From positions 124,001-188,000 of the forward strand of contig JANQLV010000019.1 of the NCBI GenBank assembly GCA_028280415.1: 64,000 bases of DNA, written 5' to 3'. The notes under the pieces are model-generated. The model was not told where the DNA came from and did no database searches. It saw nothing but the letters and a program-made list of their open reading frames with translations. Positions 18,428 through 27,533 of this stretch are shown here, piece after piece. The DNA is from Saprospiraceae bacterium. Its GTDB lineage: Bacteria; Bacteroidota; Bacteroidia; Chitinophagales; Saprospiraceae. The stretch's first letter is position 1, and each line of letters begins with the position of its first letter. The position numbers and the translations under genes are program-made.

Positions 18428-19111
18428 TTAGCCCAGAATCCCTTTTAGCTCTGCCAGAGCTCCAATTTCATAAGTTGGTCTTATCTCCGTGTCATTGGCC
18501 CTAGATTTCAGATTGAACCAACAGGTATCGATCCCATAATCTTTTCCACCTTTAATATCTGAATGGAGGTTGTCCCCGATAATAATTACCTTAGATTTGG
18601 AGGGTCGACCAATCCTCTCGAAGGTATGTTCAAAAAAGCCATTATGCGGTTTAGCTATTCCTACTTCTTCCGAGATCACAATTTCTGCAAAATAAGACGC
18701 GATTCCGGGTCGGGATAATTGTGGCCTTTTCACCTCTTTCAGCCCGTTCGTTACCACCGCCATTTTGTAATAGGGCTTTAAAAAGTCCAAAATATCCCTG
18801 GCGCCATCTATTTCAAAATCAGTATTCGAAAGCAATTGCAGATAACGTCCGGTCATTTCTATGGGATCAATATTCAGATTCAGTTTTTGTACAAACAACT
18901 CAAAACGAATGTTCCGAACGGTTTGAAAATCAAGAAGGCCTTTTTCAAAATCCATCCAGCATTGACGATTGATTTCTTTATATTTTTCAATATTTTCCTC
19001 ATTGTCATTAATGTCAAACTCGTTAAACGTTTTGCGCAAGGCAAAATCAGAAGAAGCATCAAAATCGTAAATCGTATTATCGAGATCAAATAAAATCCAG
19101 GAGTATTTCAT
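18428..19111 (-). CDS. YjjG/YfnB-family HAD nucleotidase
   Basis: 227 residues from the preferred ATG (MKYSWILFDLDNT); a frame opening 7 codons earlier has no obvious advantage. HAD motif I is DLDNTIYDF with the nucleophile Asp. Motif II is VVTNG, and motifs III/IV are around KVIIIGDNLHSDIKGG. The helical cap between motifs I and II fits the YjjG family, which dephosphorylates pyrimidine nucleoside monophosphates, including non-canonical ones, as house-cleaning. Cytoplasmic. It lies between convergent and divergent neighbours, so it is monocistronic. Confidence 0.88.
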   Translation of the reverse strand: MKYSWILFDLDNTIYDFDASSDFALRKTFNEFDINDNEENIEKYKEINRQCWMDFEKGLLDFQTVRNIRFELFVQKLNLNIDPIEMTGRYLQLLSNTDFEIDGARDILDFLKPYYKMAVVTNGLKEVKRPQLSRPGIASYFAEIVISEEVGIAKPHNGFFEHTFERIGRPSKSKVIIIGDNLHSDIKGGKDYGIDTCWFNLKSRANDTEIRPTYEIGALAELKGILG

Positions 19112-19188
19112 AATCATAAACTTGAATAGCAACTTGAGCCCGAAAAATAATAAAAAGCCTTAAATTAGGTTCACAAAACTTCTTTTTG

Positions 19189-20553
19189 ATGAACTTAAAA
19201 AATCTCGGAAATATCCTTCTTTGCTTAGCCGCGACTTATCTGTTCTATCTGCTGATCATTTTATCGATTTTCTTATTTCGGGGTTTTACAAAGGCAGATA
19301 TTATAGCTTACCTCCCGCCGATAGCCAAAAACTTCATCACCAATCCTCTCGGGTGGCTCAGTTTGCTTTTGCCCTTTTTGTCGTATCGCTTGATTCGATA
19401 TCTATATCTGAGCTGGAAGCGAAGGGGGCACAAGATTTTTTTTAAACGCATCTCCTTTAGCGTTTTTTTGCCAATACTTTTTATTTATTCCGGATTCAAT
19501 ATTTCAAAATGGTATACACAATCGGAAAACTTCGACTATCAATGGGATAGTACTTACAATAATGTTTCGGATAGCATCGTCAACCGTTATGCACAAGATG
19601 GCAAGCAAAGAGGGATGCACCTTTTCGGAAGGAGAGCACTCAATGAACAGTTAATAGCGGAATTGCTCCAGACCAATCTGGAGTGGATCACTATTGTTCC
19701 TTTCGCCGGTCAGGAGGATTACGATAGTGAATGGCTAGGTCGTCGCTCCGGTGATTATTCTACCTGGACAAGAGGGGATTCTTTTTTTATAAAAAAAATA
19801 GAACAACTCAAGGATCATGGTTTTTATATTATGATGAAACCACATATCTGGATGCACAGTCCTTCTTCCGGAAAATGGCGGTCTGATATTTCTCCCGAAA
19901 CTCCGGAAGGCTGGAAATCCTGGTCGGAAAGTTACCGGCAGTTCATTTTCCACTATGCGAGAATAAGTGCGCTTTTAGAGATTGAATTATTTTGTATTGG
20001 CACTGAATTGCATCAGATCGTCAAGGATCATCCGGAATTCTGGGAACAGCTCATAATCGACATTAAAAAAATCTATAAAGGAAAAATAACTTACGCCGCT
20101 AACTGGAATGCGGAAATGGAGGATGTTCGTTTTTGGGATCAACTGGATTACATTGGCATACAGGCTTATTTCCCTTTGACAGACAAAACTGAACCCGGCG
20201 TAAGAGAAATTAAAAAGGGATGGAAGAAGCACTTAAAAAAAATTACCTCCTTGCACCAGCGCTATAACAAGCCGATTCTGTTTTCCGAGTTGGGTTATAA
20301 GAGTACGCCTGATGCCGCCATCGAACCCTGGGCCTGGGCGAATTCAATGAAGAGCCTTTACAAGAAAGTTTCTTATCAAACACAGGCTAATTGCTATGAA
20401 GCCTTTTTCAAAACCTTCTGGGATAAAGAATGGTTTGCGGGTGTACATTTTTGGGAATGGCAAGCCGGTCATAATCATAAAAGAAAAAACATTAATTTTA
20501 CCCCCCAACAGAAGCCAGCTGAAAATATCATGACAAAATGGTTCGCAAAATAA
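19189..20553 (+). CDS. Membrane-anchored GH113-like glycoside hydrolase
   Basis: 454 residues from the ATG at 19189. Three hydrophobic segments lie within the first ~105 residues, and a soluble TIM-barrel-like domain fills the rest. Two acidic sites match the retaining acid/base and nucleophile of GH113 beta-mannanases: FCIGTELHQ (near residue 265) and ILFSELGYKS (near 365). Aromatic residues (KPHIWMHSP, GVHFWEWQAG) would line a sugar cleft. Family members act on mannan or manno-oligosaccharides, but the multi-pass anchor is unusual and the substrate is uncertain. An esterase gene starts about 50 nt downstream on the same strand, so the two may form an operon. Confidence 0.8.
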   Translation: MNLKNLGNILLCLAATYLFYLLIILSIFLFRGFTKADIIAYLPPIAKNFITNPLGWLSLLLPFLSYRLIRYLYLSWKRRGHKIFFKRISFSVFLPILFIYSGFNISKWYTQSENFDYQWDSTYNNVSDSIVNRYAQDGKQRGMHLFGRRALNEQLIAELLQTNLEWITIVPFAGQEDYDSEWLGRRSGDYSTWTRGDSFFIKKIEQLKDHGFYIMMKPHIWMHSPSSGKWRSDISPETPEGWKSWSESYRQFIFHYARISALLEIELFCIGTELHQIVKDHPEFWEQLIIDIKKIYKGKITYAANWNAEMEDVRFWDQLDYIGIQAYFPLTDKTEPGVREIKKGWKKHLKKITSLHQRYNKPILFSELGYKSTPDAAIEPWAWANSMKSLYKKVSYQTQANCYEAFFKTFWDKEWFAGVHFWEWQAGHNHKRKNINFTPQQKPAENIMTKWFAK

Positions 20554-20605
20554 TTATCGGAATTTAAAATTCCAGCTTGCGCCTTTGGCCAATCGAATAA
20601 TTTCA

Positions 20606-21598
20606 ATGCTTAAGCAGACTTATACCGCTATGTCTAATTCAAAAAACATCAATAAAGCAATAGAAGCTTTCCAGCAACATTATAACCAACGTTTGGGGAA
20701 CACCCGGATTGAAGTTGAAACTTTTAGTTCAAATAAACAATGTTGTTTTATCCATTCGGGCAAATTAAAAAAAGGGAATGGCCCCCGAATTTTACATCAT
20801 GGCAAAATGACCAAAGATGTAATCATACTCACACATGGGCTTTCCGATTCTCCATTTTATATGGAAGCTGTTGGCAAACGTTTTTTCGCTGCTGGCCTGA
20901 ATGTAATGCTGCCCCTCTTACCCGCCCACGGGCTCAAGCAAGCGGATAAAGCTTTGGAAGACCTTCAACTGGACCGAAAGTGGCGGGATGAAATTGATGC
21001 TGCTGTACAAATCGCCGGGCAACTCGGAAAGCGAATTTCAATAGGAGGATTTTCAACCGGAGGAACACTGAGTTATAATAAAATTCTACGTGATCCGGCA
21101 ATGATCAAGGGAGGCCTTTTCCTTTTCTCCGCAGCGATTGATATCGGACTCATTCGCGAAGCCAGTCGTTTTTCCTTCGTCCAAAGCATTACGCGTATGA
21201 CAGATGGAGAGATTAAAGGTATCGGACGCAACCCTTACAAATACCCCAAGTTTCCCTCTTTTGGAGCATACGAACTGAGCCAGGTTATTCGTGAAAACAG
21301 AAAACTTTCCAAAAACAACAAAATTAGTCAACCTGTTTTCGCTGCACATTCGGTACACGATACCTCAGCCAAACTTCAGGGTATTATCAGCCTGCTTGAG
21401 TACTCCGTAACGAAAGGACTGGCTTTTATCATTGCCGAAAATGTCAAACACTCCGAACTTCCGCTCGAAGCTGATATCCCTCTCAATACCAGACAGTCAG
21501 AAGGACCCAAAACTGCTCCCAGAGCCAATCCCAGGTTCGAAGACATGATGCAAAGCTGTCTTGGTTTTTTCAAGAAAGAAGTTAGCCCAAAAATGTAA
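20606..21598 (+). CDS. Alpha/beta-hydrolase (carboxylesterase/lipase-like)
   Basis: 330 residues. The oxyanion-hole HG lies in VIILTHGLSDSPFYM, the nucleophile elbow GxSxG in GGFSTGGTLSY, and the acid and His near AAHSVHDTSA and NVKHSELP. This gives a full catalytic triad. There is no signal peptide, so it is probably cytoplasmic. The start is uncertain: an ATG at 20606 (chosen) or 20630 (MSNSKN); a TTG at 20585 extends the frame without homology support. It follows the GH113-like gene closely and may deacylate related material. The last base of its stop codon is also the first base of a heptamer-repeat hairpin. Confidence 0.83.
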   Translation: MLKQTYTAMSNSKNINKAIEAFQQHYNQRLGNTRIEVETFSSNKQCCFIHSGKLKKGNGPRILHHGKMTKDVIILTHGLSDSPFYMEAVGKRFFAAGLNVMLPLLPAHGLKQADKALEDLQLDRKWRDEIDAAVQIAGQLGKRISIGGFSTGGTLSYNKILRDPAMIKGGLFLFSAAIDIGLIREASRFSFVQSITRMTDGEIKGIGRNPYKYPKFPSFGAYELSQVIRENRKLSKNNKISQPVFAAHSVHDTSAKLQGIISLLEYSVTKGLAFIIAENVKHSELPLEADIPLNTRQSEGPKTAPRANPRFEDMMQSCLGFFKKEVSPKM

Positions 21599-21646
21599 TT
21601 CGTTATTCGATTTTCAAAAACGAAAACCGAATAACGAATATCGAAG
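21598..21646. repeat. Heptamer-repeat hairpin between convergent genes (word ATTCGTT)
   Basis: Two 18-nt arms (21598-21615 and 21622-21639) pair with one mismatch around a 6-nt loop. Each arm is a run of 7-bp words: ATTCGTT, ATTCGAT on the left; read on the minus strand, CTTCGAT, ATTCGTT, ATTCGGT, TTTCGTT on the right. It fills the gap between the esterase and GIN-domain genes and may act as a bidirectional 3'-end structure. There is no long U-tract beyond the loop. Confidence 0.75.
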
Positions 21647-21648
21647 TG

Positions 21649-22383
21649 CTAATTCGCATCAACAACACTACCACTACCGGAGATATCTACATCCAGTACG
21701 GGATTGCCTTTGTAATAAACATCGCCGCTACCGGAGATTTTTACATCTAATTCATCCGTTACTCTGACTTCTGCATCGCCACTTCCGGAAATTTTAATTT
21801 CGCCATCCGCCGTTTCCAGGTCAAAAGCTTCGTAGTCACCAGAACCGGAAATCGCCAACTCAAATTGATCAGCAAAACCTTGTAATTTGATTTCACCGGA
21901 GCCGGAGATTTTTGTATCTATCCCCGTAGATTCACTAATACTGAGATCCATGTCACCAGAACCAGAAATGCGCAAACGCAGATCACCAACTGCCAGATCA
22001 TTTTCGCCGTAAATCTCCCCGGAGCCCGAAATGTTTAGTTCCTTGATCTCGGGAATGGTAATGTAAATTTTCAAGCCATCATGATTGCGTACACAATCGT
22101 CAAACTCAATTTCCCAGGTTTCACCGTTAACGTCAAGATCAAGCTGATGGATAATGTTCTGTTGTCCTTCTACTTCCACCTTCTGTTCAGAGCCCTGAGA
22201 TAAATAAACATCGGCTGATATTTTCAATTTGATTTTTGTAAAATCATCGAGTATCAATTCCTGGGTGATTGTAGGTCCATCGCCTTCCACGCAGGAGAAA
22301 AGTCCTTCATCATCACCGAAGCCGCATCCACTTCCTAAAAGCAGGCTAAGGAAAATAATTGCAAACAAATAATTCTTTATCAT
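21649..22383 (-). CDS. GIN-domain (DUF2807) lipoprotein with ISGSG repeats
   Basis: 244 residues from the ATG at 22383, which gives a proper lipoprotein signal ending GSGCGF; a longer frame from 22419 would bury it. The mature part is a putative head/GIN domain (DUF2807) forming a right-handed beta-helix. ISGSGD/E or a close variant recurs about seven times, spaced roughly 20 residues apart, between residues ~120 and 240. Such proteins are envelope-anchored in Bacteroidota; their function is unknown. It is the last gene of the minus-strand surface module, 60 nt after the TonB-dependent receptor. Confidence 0.88.
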   Translation of the reverse strand: MIKNYLFAIIFLSLLLGSGCGFGDDEGLFSCVEGDGPTITQELILDDFTKIKLKISADVYLSQGSEQKVEVEGQQNIIHQLDLDVNGETWEIEFDDCVRNHDGLKIYITIPEIKELNISGSGEIYGENDLAVGDLRLRISGSGDMDLSISESTGIDTKISGSGEIKLQGFADQFELAISGSGDYEAFDLETADGEIKISGSGDAEVRVTDELDVKISGSGDVYYKGNPVLDVDISGSGSVVDAN

Positions 22384-22443
22384 AACTTCTAGTTTTTGTC
22401 CGTTGTATTTCAAATTCATATTCTAACAACGGATTGATTAAAT

Positions 22444-24849
22444 TTAAAATTCGATTCTATAATTAAAATTTGGAAATAATCCAGTTTGTGAATATGTCTG
22501 GATACTATTGGTCTCCGGTTCAAAATCCATAAAGTCAACATTCAGTCTATTCGTTACATTTTGTATATCCAGACCAAGCGTATGTGTCATCCGTTTTTTA
22601 TTAATTTTATAACTAATGCCAACATCGAGGCGAAAATAATTGGGTAACTGATCCTCCAGATATTGATCGTCCAAATAAACGGTTTCTCCTTTTTCAATCG
22701 AGGCATTTAGGTCAATTGGCGTTTGTCGATTACCACCAGCGTAAAGGACTTTTCCATTGATGGCGAATATATTTTTCTTCGATTTTCCAACTTTGAATTC
22801 TTTACCTCCAAGTAGGTTTGTCTGGAAATTGGAATTAAACCGCGTATTGTATATATTTCCATCTTGGGCCTTAAATTTCGAATCAAATAAGGATCCTGTC
22901 CAGAGAAAATAGTAGCCATTATTAAAGAAGCGTTCCAGGGTGAGATCGAGTCCATAATTTCGCCCGGTTCCATTACTCCTTGCCTCTTCGATGCCCAAGA
23001 TATCCCAAATATCGGATACATTGATCATAGACCCGCGACTATCGGGATCAGCATTTAGAGGTACATCATATAAATGCTGATAATAGGCTTCTATTTTCAG
23101 GCGGAGGTGATCTCCCAGGTTTTGATCATAGCCCACTACAGCGTGCATTGACTTTACTATTTCCAAATCTCTATTCGGTGTCTTGCGCTCTTCCTCATCA
23201 ATCGTTTCTTCGACTAAATAAAAGGATACATGCTCGGGTTTGCTGTGCAATCCAATCGCCGCACTCCAGGCCGTTTTATTATTTTTCTGCCATTTAACAG
23301 CAATACGTGGCTCAAGAGATTGATTGCCATTCAGCAGGTATCGCGTATAATGTATACCGGAATTCAAAGTTAATCTTTCTGTAATTCGATTTTTCCAATG
23401 GACATAGCCTTGCAGCATTTGTGTGTTACCACTGTTTTTTAAATAGGTTTTTAGAATATCATCTTCATCTTCTCTAAATCTTGCATCAAAACTGAAATCA
23501 ATATGACTGATAATAAATCCGGTCTTAATGGTATTGCGGGCATTCAGTTTATTGGTATAGGAAGAAGTTATTCGAAAGGTATTATTTACAAATCGATAAT
23601 CTTCGTCGAGTACACGTTCGTAGTTTTGATTTGCATCGAAATAATAGCCTTCTGCATCATAACCTTCATGCGAAGCAACGACCACCGTTCGCAAATAACT
23701 TCGATCAGAAAGCAAATAACGATGTGAAAGTCCAACTGTCCCTACATCCTGTCTTTCTTCAAAGCCAAAGCGGGCGTCATCATCTTCCCAGGCCAGAGAA
23801 TCTCGTTTGGGTTCGAAGAAAACACTGTTTTTTCCACCTAGTCCAAAGAGTGAAAAAACACCTGCCCGCTCGGTGGGAATATTTATTTTAAAAGATAAAT
23901 CCTGATATTTGGGCAGCGCATCTCCGGCAGGGTTTACCCCTACTGCTTTCAGCGCCGACAAAGTGGAGTATCTATAGTTAACCAGGTAAGATGATTTACT
24001 GGAAGCCGAGAAGGGGCCTTCGGCAGCAAGTTCGATCCCTAATAAACCAAACATGAAAGCATACTCCCTTTTTTCGTTATTCCCATTTCGCAAATTGAGG
24101 TCAAAAACACCGGAAGTAGCATTTCCAAATTCGGCCGGGAAGGCTCCGGTATAGAAATCCGAATTGCTTAGGGTACTACTACTGAGCATACTGATCCCGC
24201 CTCCGGAATTTCCCATAGCTCCAAAGTGATTGGGGTTCGGAATCTCGATGCCTTCCATGCGCCAGAGTACTCCCCGGGGGGAATTCCCCCGTACAATGAT
24301 CTCATTGAACAAATCACTGGATCCTCCGGCAATTGTAACACCGGCATAGTTTTGAGCCATCCGGGAAGGATCGTACAAAGAAGCTGCATAACGGCTCGTT
24401 TCCTCTACCGAAAAAGAGCGGGCACTTACCGTCGCCATCTCATTAATCGTTTTGGTTTTATCGTGATTGGCTTTCACGACTACTGTTTCCAGGTCAACCG
24501 TAGACTCCGTCATTTCTACATTCAGGAAGAGTTCTTTGCCCGAAGTAAGGAGTACGGCATTCATCGTAATGGGCTCATATCCAAGATAAGAGATTTCGAT
24601 ATCATTCCGCCCTACAGGGACTTTCTTGATTTTGAAATAACCATCAATATCAGTCGTTGCACCGACCAGTTCTTCCTTTGTTTTCACTAAAATATTGACA
24701 CCTGTCAGGGCAATTTTCGAATCGGCATCAATTACTTTACCCTTAATTGTCTGAGTCAGCTCCTGAGCATGGAGTATTCCATTAAAAAAGAATAATAAGA
24801 AAGCTATTGCAGCTATTTTGAAAACTAATATTTTATTGTTTGTTTGCAT
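22444..24849 (-). CDS. TonB-dependent outer-membrane receptor with carboxypeptidase-like N-terminal domain
   Basis: 801 residues: signal peptide to about residue 29, a CarboxypepD_reg-like domain (about 34-115, TIKGKVIDADSKIALTG), a plug domain (about 130-240, with NEIIVRGNSPRGVLWRMEGIEIPNP) and a 22-strand-type barrel ending in an aromatic strand (NFNYRIEF). These receptors import substrates using TonB energy. No SusD partner adjoins it, so a glycan PUL is unlikely; a peptide, siderophore or metal complex is possible. It is preceded on the same strand by a small barrel gene and by the ECF sigma/FecR/STN genes, and it may be under their control. Confidence 0.92.
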   Translation of the reverse strand: MQTNNKILVFKIAAIAFLLFFFNGILHAQELTQTIKGKVIDADSKIALTGVNILVKTKEELVGATTDIDGYFKIKKVPVGRNDIEISYLGYEPITMNAVLLTSGKELFLNVEMTESTVDLETVVVKANHDKTKTINEMATVSARSFSVEETSRYAASLYDPSRMAQNYAGVTIAGGSSDLFNEIIVRGNSPRGVLWRMEGIEIPNPNHFGAMGNSGGGISMLSSSTLSNSDFYTGAFPAEFGNATSGVFDLNLRNGNNEKREYAFMFGLLGIELAAEGPFSASSKSSYLVNYRYSTLSALKAVGVNPAGDALPKYQDLSFKINIPTERAGVFSLFGLGGKNSVFFEPKRDSLAWEDDDARFGFEERQDVGTVGLSHRYLLSDRSYLRTVVVASHEGYDAEGYYFDANQNYERVLDEDYRFVNNTFRITSSYTNKLNARNTIKTGFIISHIDFSFDARFREDEDDILKTYLKNSGNTQMLQGYVHWKNRITERLTLNSGIHYTRYLLNGNQSLEPRIAVKWQKNNKTAWSAAIGLHSKPEHVSFYLVEETIDEEERKTPNRDLEIVKSMHAVVGYDQNLGDHLRLKIEAYYQHLYDVPLNADPDSRGSMINVSDIWDILGIEEARSNGTGRNYGLDLTLERFFNNGYYFLWTGSLFDSKFKAQDGNIYNTRFNSNFQTNLLGGKEFKVGKSKKNIFAINGKVLYAGGNRQTPIDLNASIEKGETVYLDDQYLEDQLPNYFRLDVGISYKINKKRMTHTLGLDIQNVTNRLNVDFMDFEPETNSIQTYSQTGLFPNFNYRIEF

Positions 24850-24970
24850 TTTTTATAGTTTTAAAAACAAGGCATAGAAGTCCCCTCTGAATAGCTAAGC
24901 ATTCAAATCAAAAACAGCCTTTGGCTTTTATTGCCTTAGATTTTGTTTATTACTAATTGGGCAGGAGAAG

Positions 24971-24997
24971 TTGCGGCAAACAGTTTGCCTGCCGCAA
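24971..24997. terminator. GC-rich hairpin downstream of the small barrel gene
   Basis: TTGCGGC pairs with GCCGCAA across a 13-nt loop. It lies 28 nt past the stop of the gene at 25025. There is no U-tract, so it could be an RNA-stabilising or processing hairpin before the receptor gene rather than a true terminator. Confidence 0.45.
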
Positions 24998-25024
24998 TAC
25001 TAATAGATATGTTATGATATAAGT

Positions 25025-25639
25025 TTAATCCCAGTCTCGATCCTTGTTACGCCAAAAATTATTTCCAAAGAATCCGAAGCGAAAAGTCAGATTGAAACCA
25101 AAGCCATTAAACTGATCGGAGGCCAGACCGGAATTTGTACTGATTCCATCTACAAAGCGATAGCTGGCTGTTCCGGCTAAGCGAAACCATCGGAAAACAT
25201 TTACTTCCACGCCTGCTTCCGGCTGAACTACGAATACATCGTCTACATAATCAAAATCATCATCATCGAATTCGATCCCAATAGCTCCCCATCCCAATTT
25301 GGCACTTCCAAAAAGATGAAAGAGTTTGTTCGTTTGATAAGTTCCTCCGAGCCAAAATCCTCCATGTGCCAAATCCAGTGAACGAATATCCGGAATATCA
25401 AAAACCGAACTCGGGGCACTTCCGACACCATAACCGCCAATAAAAAAATCATTAATAATCAAGGCTCCTCCTCCTCCGGCCATCACATCGACATCATCTC
25501 CAATAAAATGATATTCAACAATCGGTCCGCCAAAAGCTCCTATGGAATGGGCATTTCCAAAAAGGGTTTCTGTACGTTGTGCCTGTAGAGAAGTAAAGGC
25601 CGTCATCAGGGCAAAAACTATGATGAGTATATTTTTCAT
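25025..25639 (-). CDS. Outer-membrane beta-barrel protein
   Basis: 204 residues. The signal peptide is MKNILIIVFALMTAFTSLQAQ. Gly- and aromatic-rich amphipathic strands follow (HSIGAFGGPIVEYHFIG, FGSAKLGWGAIGIEF), and the C-terminal strand ends in Phe (NLTFRFGFFGN) before a short charged tail. An Asp-rich loop (EFDDDDFDYVDD) around residue 127 could bind cations. It sits between the STN protein and the TonB-dependent receptor in the minus-strand module, 175 nt upstream of the receptor. Function unknown. Confidence 0.78.
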   Translation of the reverse strand: MKNILIIVFALMTAFTSLQAQRTETLFGNAHSIGAFGGPIVEYHFIGDDVDVMAGGGGALIINDFFIGGYGVGSAPSSVFDIPDIRSLDLAHGGFWLGGTYQTNKLFHLFGSAKLGWGAIGIEFDDDDFDYVDDVFVVQPEAGVEVNVFRWFRLAGTASYRFVDGISTNSGLASDQFNGFGFNLTFRFGFFGNNFWRNKDRDWD

Positions 25640-25839
25640 TTTAAAAAGTATTTTTAATAAAAGATTTCGTTGTGTTTTACATTTAATAAGATGCGGATGC
25701 CTCTATCCCCCCCTATTCTGAATTGCTTTTTTTGAAAAAAAATATTCCATATCAATAAGAGGGCGTTTTAATATAAAAAAAAGCTGAAGTTCAAGTATAA
25801 GTTGAATGTATCATCCTATATTTCATATCTCCTTTCTAA

Positions 25840-27531
25840 TTAGTGATTTCTTCCAAATCGGATGCCTGCCCGGAATCCGAGCCAAAGTTTTACATCACGC
25901 TTTTGGGTGCTGCTGTTTTCGTTATCAAAAATGGCGTAGAGCGGAACTTGCGAACCATAAGTAAAGGGCTCGGTAGTAGAATTGATTAAATCGGAAACCA
26001 TTACATTGAGCGTAGGCCCAAAATAAATACTGAAGCGTTTATTAGATTGGTATTCTGCGGAGAGCCGGAATTCGTTGAGTAAATTCAGGCGGTTAAAGCT
26101 ATTTTCCTTTTCCAGAATCTGGGAGGAAACGGCCTCAACGTTCCATTGCCAATTAACCGCATAATCGTGCAAAACCGCTGTCCCGACCCCGTATCCTATC
26201 CCATAGGCAATTTCATTATCAAACTGTATCCCAAGTTGAATGATATTATAAAATCGACGACTCCCAAAACGAAAAGCAGCCTGGCTGTGCATGGTTTCGC
26301 TTAAGCCAAGCTCAAACTGATTGTATCCTTTTTTCACAAAGTTAAGTAGACCAATAGCAGCTATGGAAACCGTATCAGCGACATTGATCAAGCCAAACTG
26401 TACTCCCTGTACATTTTCCGCTCTGTTAAATAGCCCGCTTACCTGTGCACCTTCAATATCATCGGCTACATTTACCAATCCGGCTATCTGAATATTGGAA
26501 TCATCCCCACTTACGTTGAACAAACCACTTATTTGTATTCCCTGTATATCATCTCCTACGACATTGTACAGACCACCCACCTGAACGCCGATCCCCTCTG
26601 CGGCAACTGAGTTGCCCAAACCGGCCACTTGTACACCGATTAAACTTCCCCGGCAGGTATTGAGCACTCCTCCGATTTGTATGGCTCTTACATTTCGAGC
26701 CTGGTTAGTCAATCCGGCTATTTGTACACCGAAAGTTTTTCGGTGGTTTCCGTCAATCAATTTACTCGGCCCTACATCTCCTCCTACCGAGTTAAAAAGA
26801 CCCGCTACTTGTACGCCATTAACATCGTTTTTCACCTGATTGAAAAGCCCGCCTACCTCTACACCATCCACTCCACCATTTTGTCCTCCCAGAATATTTA
26901 AAGACAAATTATTGGTTTTTTCAGTTGCTGAGCCACTATTCGTCCCGAAAGTCGGATAGAGAGAGACCTGGGCTACGGTACGGCTTATATCCGGTTCGGG
27001 TGCTTCCACGTAATACTGCTCTGTATCAATTTCTTCTTCCGGTTGTTCTGAAAGCACCTCTGGTAATCCATAGTTATATTTTTCGAGTATAGGCAATTCC
27101 TCCACCGTTTCATAAGGTTTTGTAGAAGCGGTAAACACTTCTTCTTCCTTTTTCCTTTCAATCACTCGAATGGGCGGTTGGATAGAACCATAAAACTCTA
27201 TTTCTTTTTTGACAGGTTTTCCTTTTTTGAGTACAATTTGATCTCCTATACTTGCATATACGACTGGTGTACTTTCAAATAACTGATCCAAAGCATTGGA
27301 CAAAGGCATTTGTTTGACCTTGAGATTAATTCGCTTATCTACCGGCACATAATGTTTGCTATAGGAAAAGCTCACATCATAACGAGTACTGATATTCTGT
27401 AGCGCATCTCCCAATCGAACATTTCTATAATTGAGATTAACCGGCTGATCCATGTGGGCATTCTGGGCATATAGTCCAGATGTAAACATCAGCAAGAAGT
27501 AAACAGATAGTATGGCAAGTGATCTATACAT
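25840..27531 (-). CDS. STN-domain protein with LA_2272-like surface repeats
   Basis: 563 residues from the ATG at 27531 (a TTG at 27543 would overlap fecR). After a signal peptide (to about residue 23) comes an STN (secretin/TonB short N-terminal) domain, about residues 32-100, with VRLGDALQNIS and KQMPLSNALDQLFESTP. A charged linker follows, then about ten repeats of 15-16 residues with the pattern GVQVAGLxN (about 210-400). These resemble the LA_2272 surface repeat of Leptospira. A C-terminal part of beta-strands ends in RAGIRFG. There is no plug domain and no classic TonB receptor barrel. The gene starts 2 nt after fecR ends, so it takes the place normally held by the FecA-type receptor in sigma/anti-sigma signalling. 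Confidence 0.82.
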   Translation of the reverse strand: MYRSLAILSVYFLLMFTSGLYAQNAHMDQPVNLNYRNVRLGDALQNISTRYDVSFSYSKHYVPVDKRINLKVKQMPLSNALDQLFESTPVVYASIGDQIVLKKGKPVKKEIEFYGSIQPPIRVIERKKEEEVFTASTKPYETVEELPILEKYNYGLPEVLSEQPEEEIDTEQYYVEAPEPDISRTVAQVSLYPTFGTNSGSATEKTNNLSLNILGGQNGGVDGVEVGGLFNQVKNDVNGVQVAGLFNSVGGDVGPSKLIDGNHRKTFGVQIAGLTNQARNVRAIQIGGVLNTCRGSLIGVQVAGLGNSVAAEGIGVQVGGLYNVVGDDIQGIQISGLFNVSGDDSNIQIAGLVNVADDIEGAQVSGLFNRAENVQGVQFGLINVADTVSIAAIGLLNFVKKGYNQFELGLSETMHSQAAFRFGSRRFYNIIQLGIQFDNEIAYGIGYGVGTAVLHDYAVNWQWNVEAVSSQILEKENSFNRLNLLNEFRLSAEYQSNKRFSIYFGPTLNVMVSDLINSTTEPFTYGSQVPLYAIFDNENSSTQKRDVKLWLGFRAGIRFGRNH

Positions 27532-27533
27532 GC

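Noticed and set aside
24226-24690. 154-codon plus-strand frame inside the TonB receptor gene
   Set aside because: Lies opposite the plug and carboxypeptidase-like domains, which are clearly coding on the minus strand.
25900-27000. Tandem DNA repeat in the STN protein gene
   Set aside because: The protein repeats are clear but the DNA copies are diverged, so this is a protein-level solenoid rather than a recent DNA repeat.
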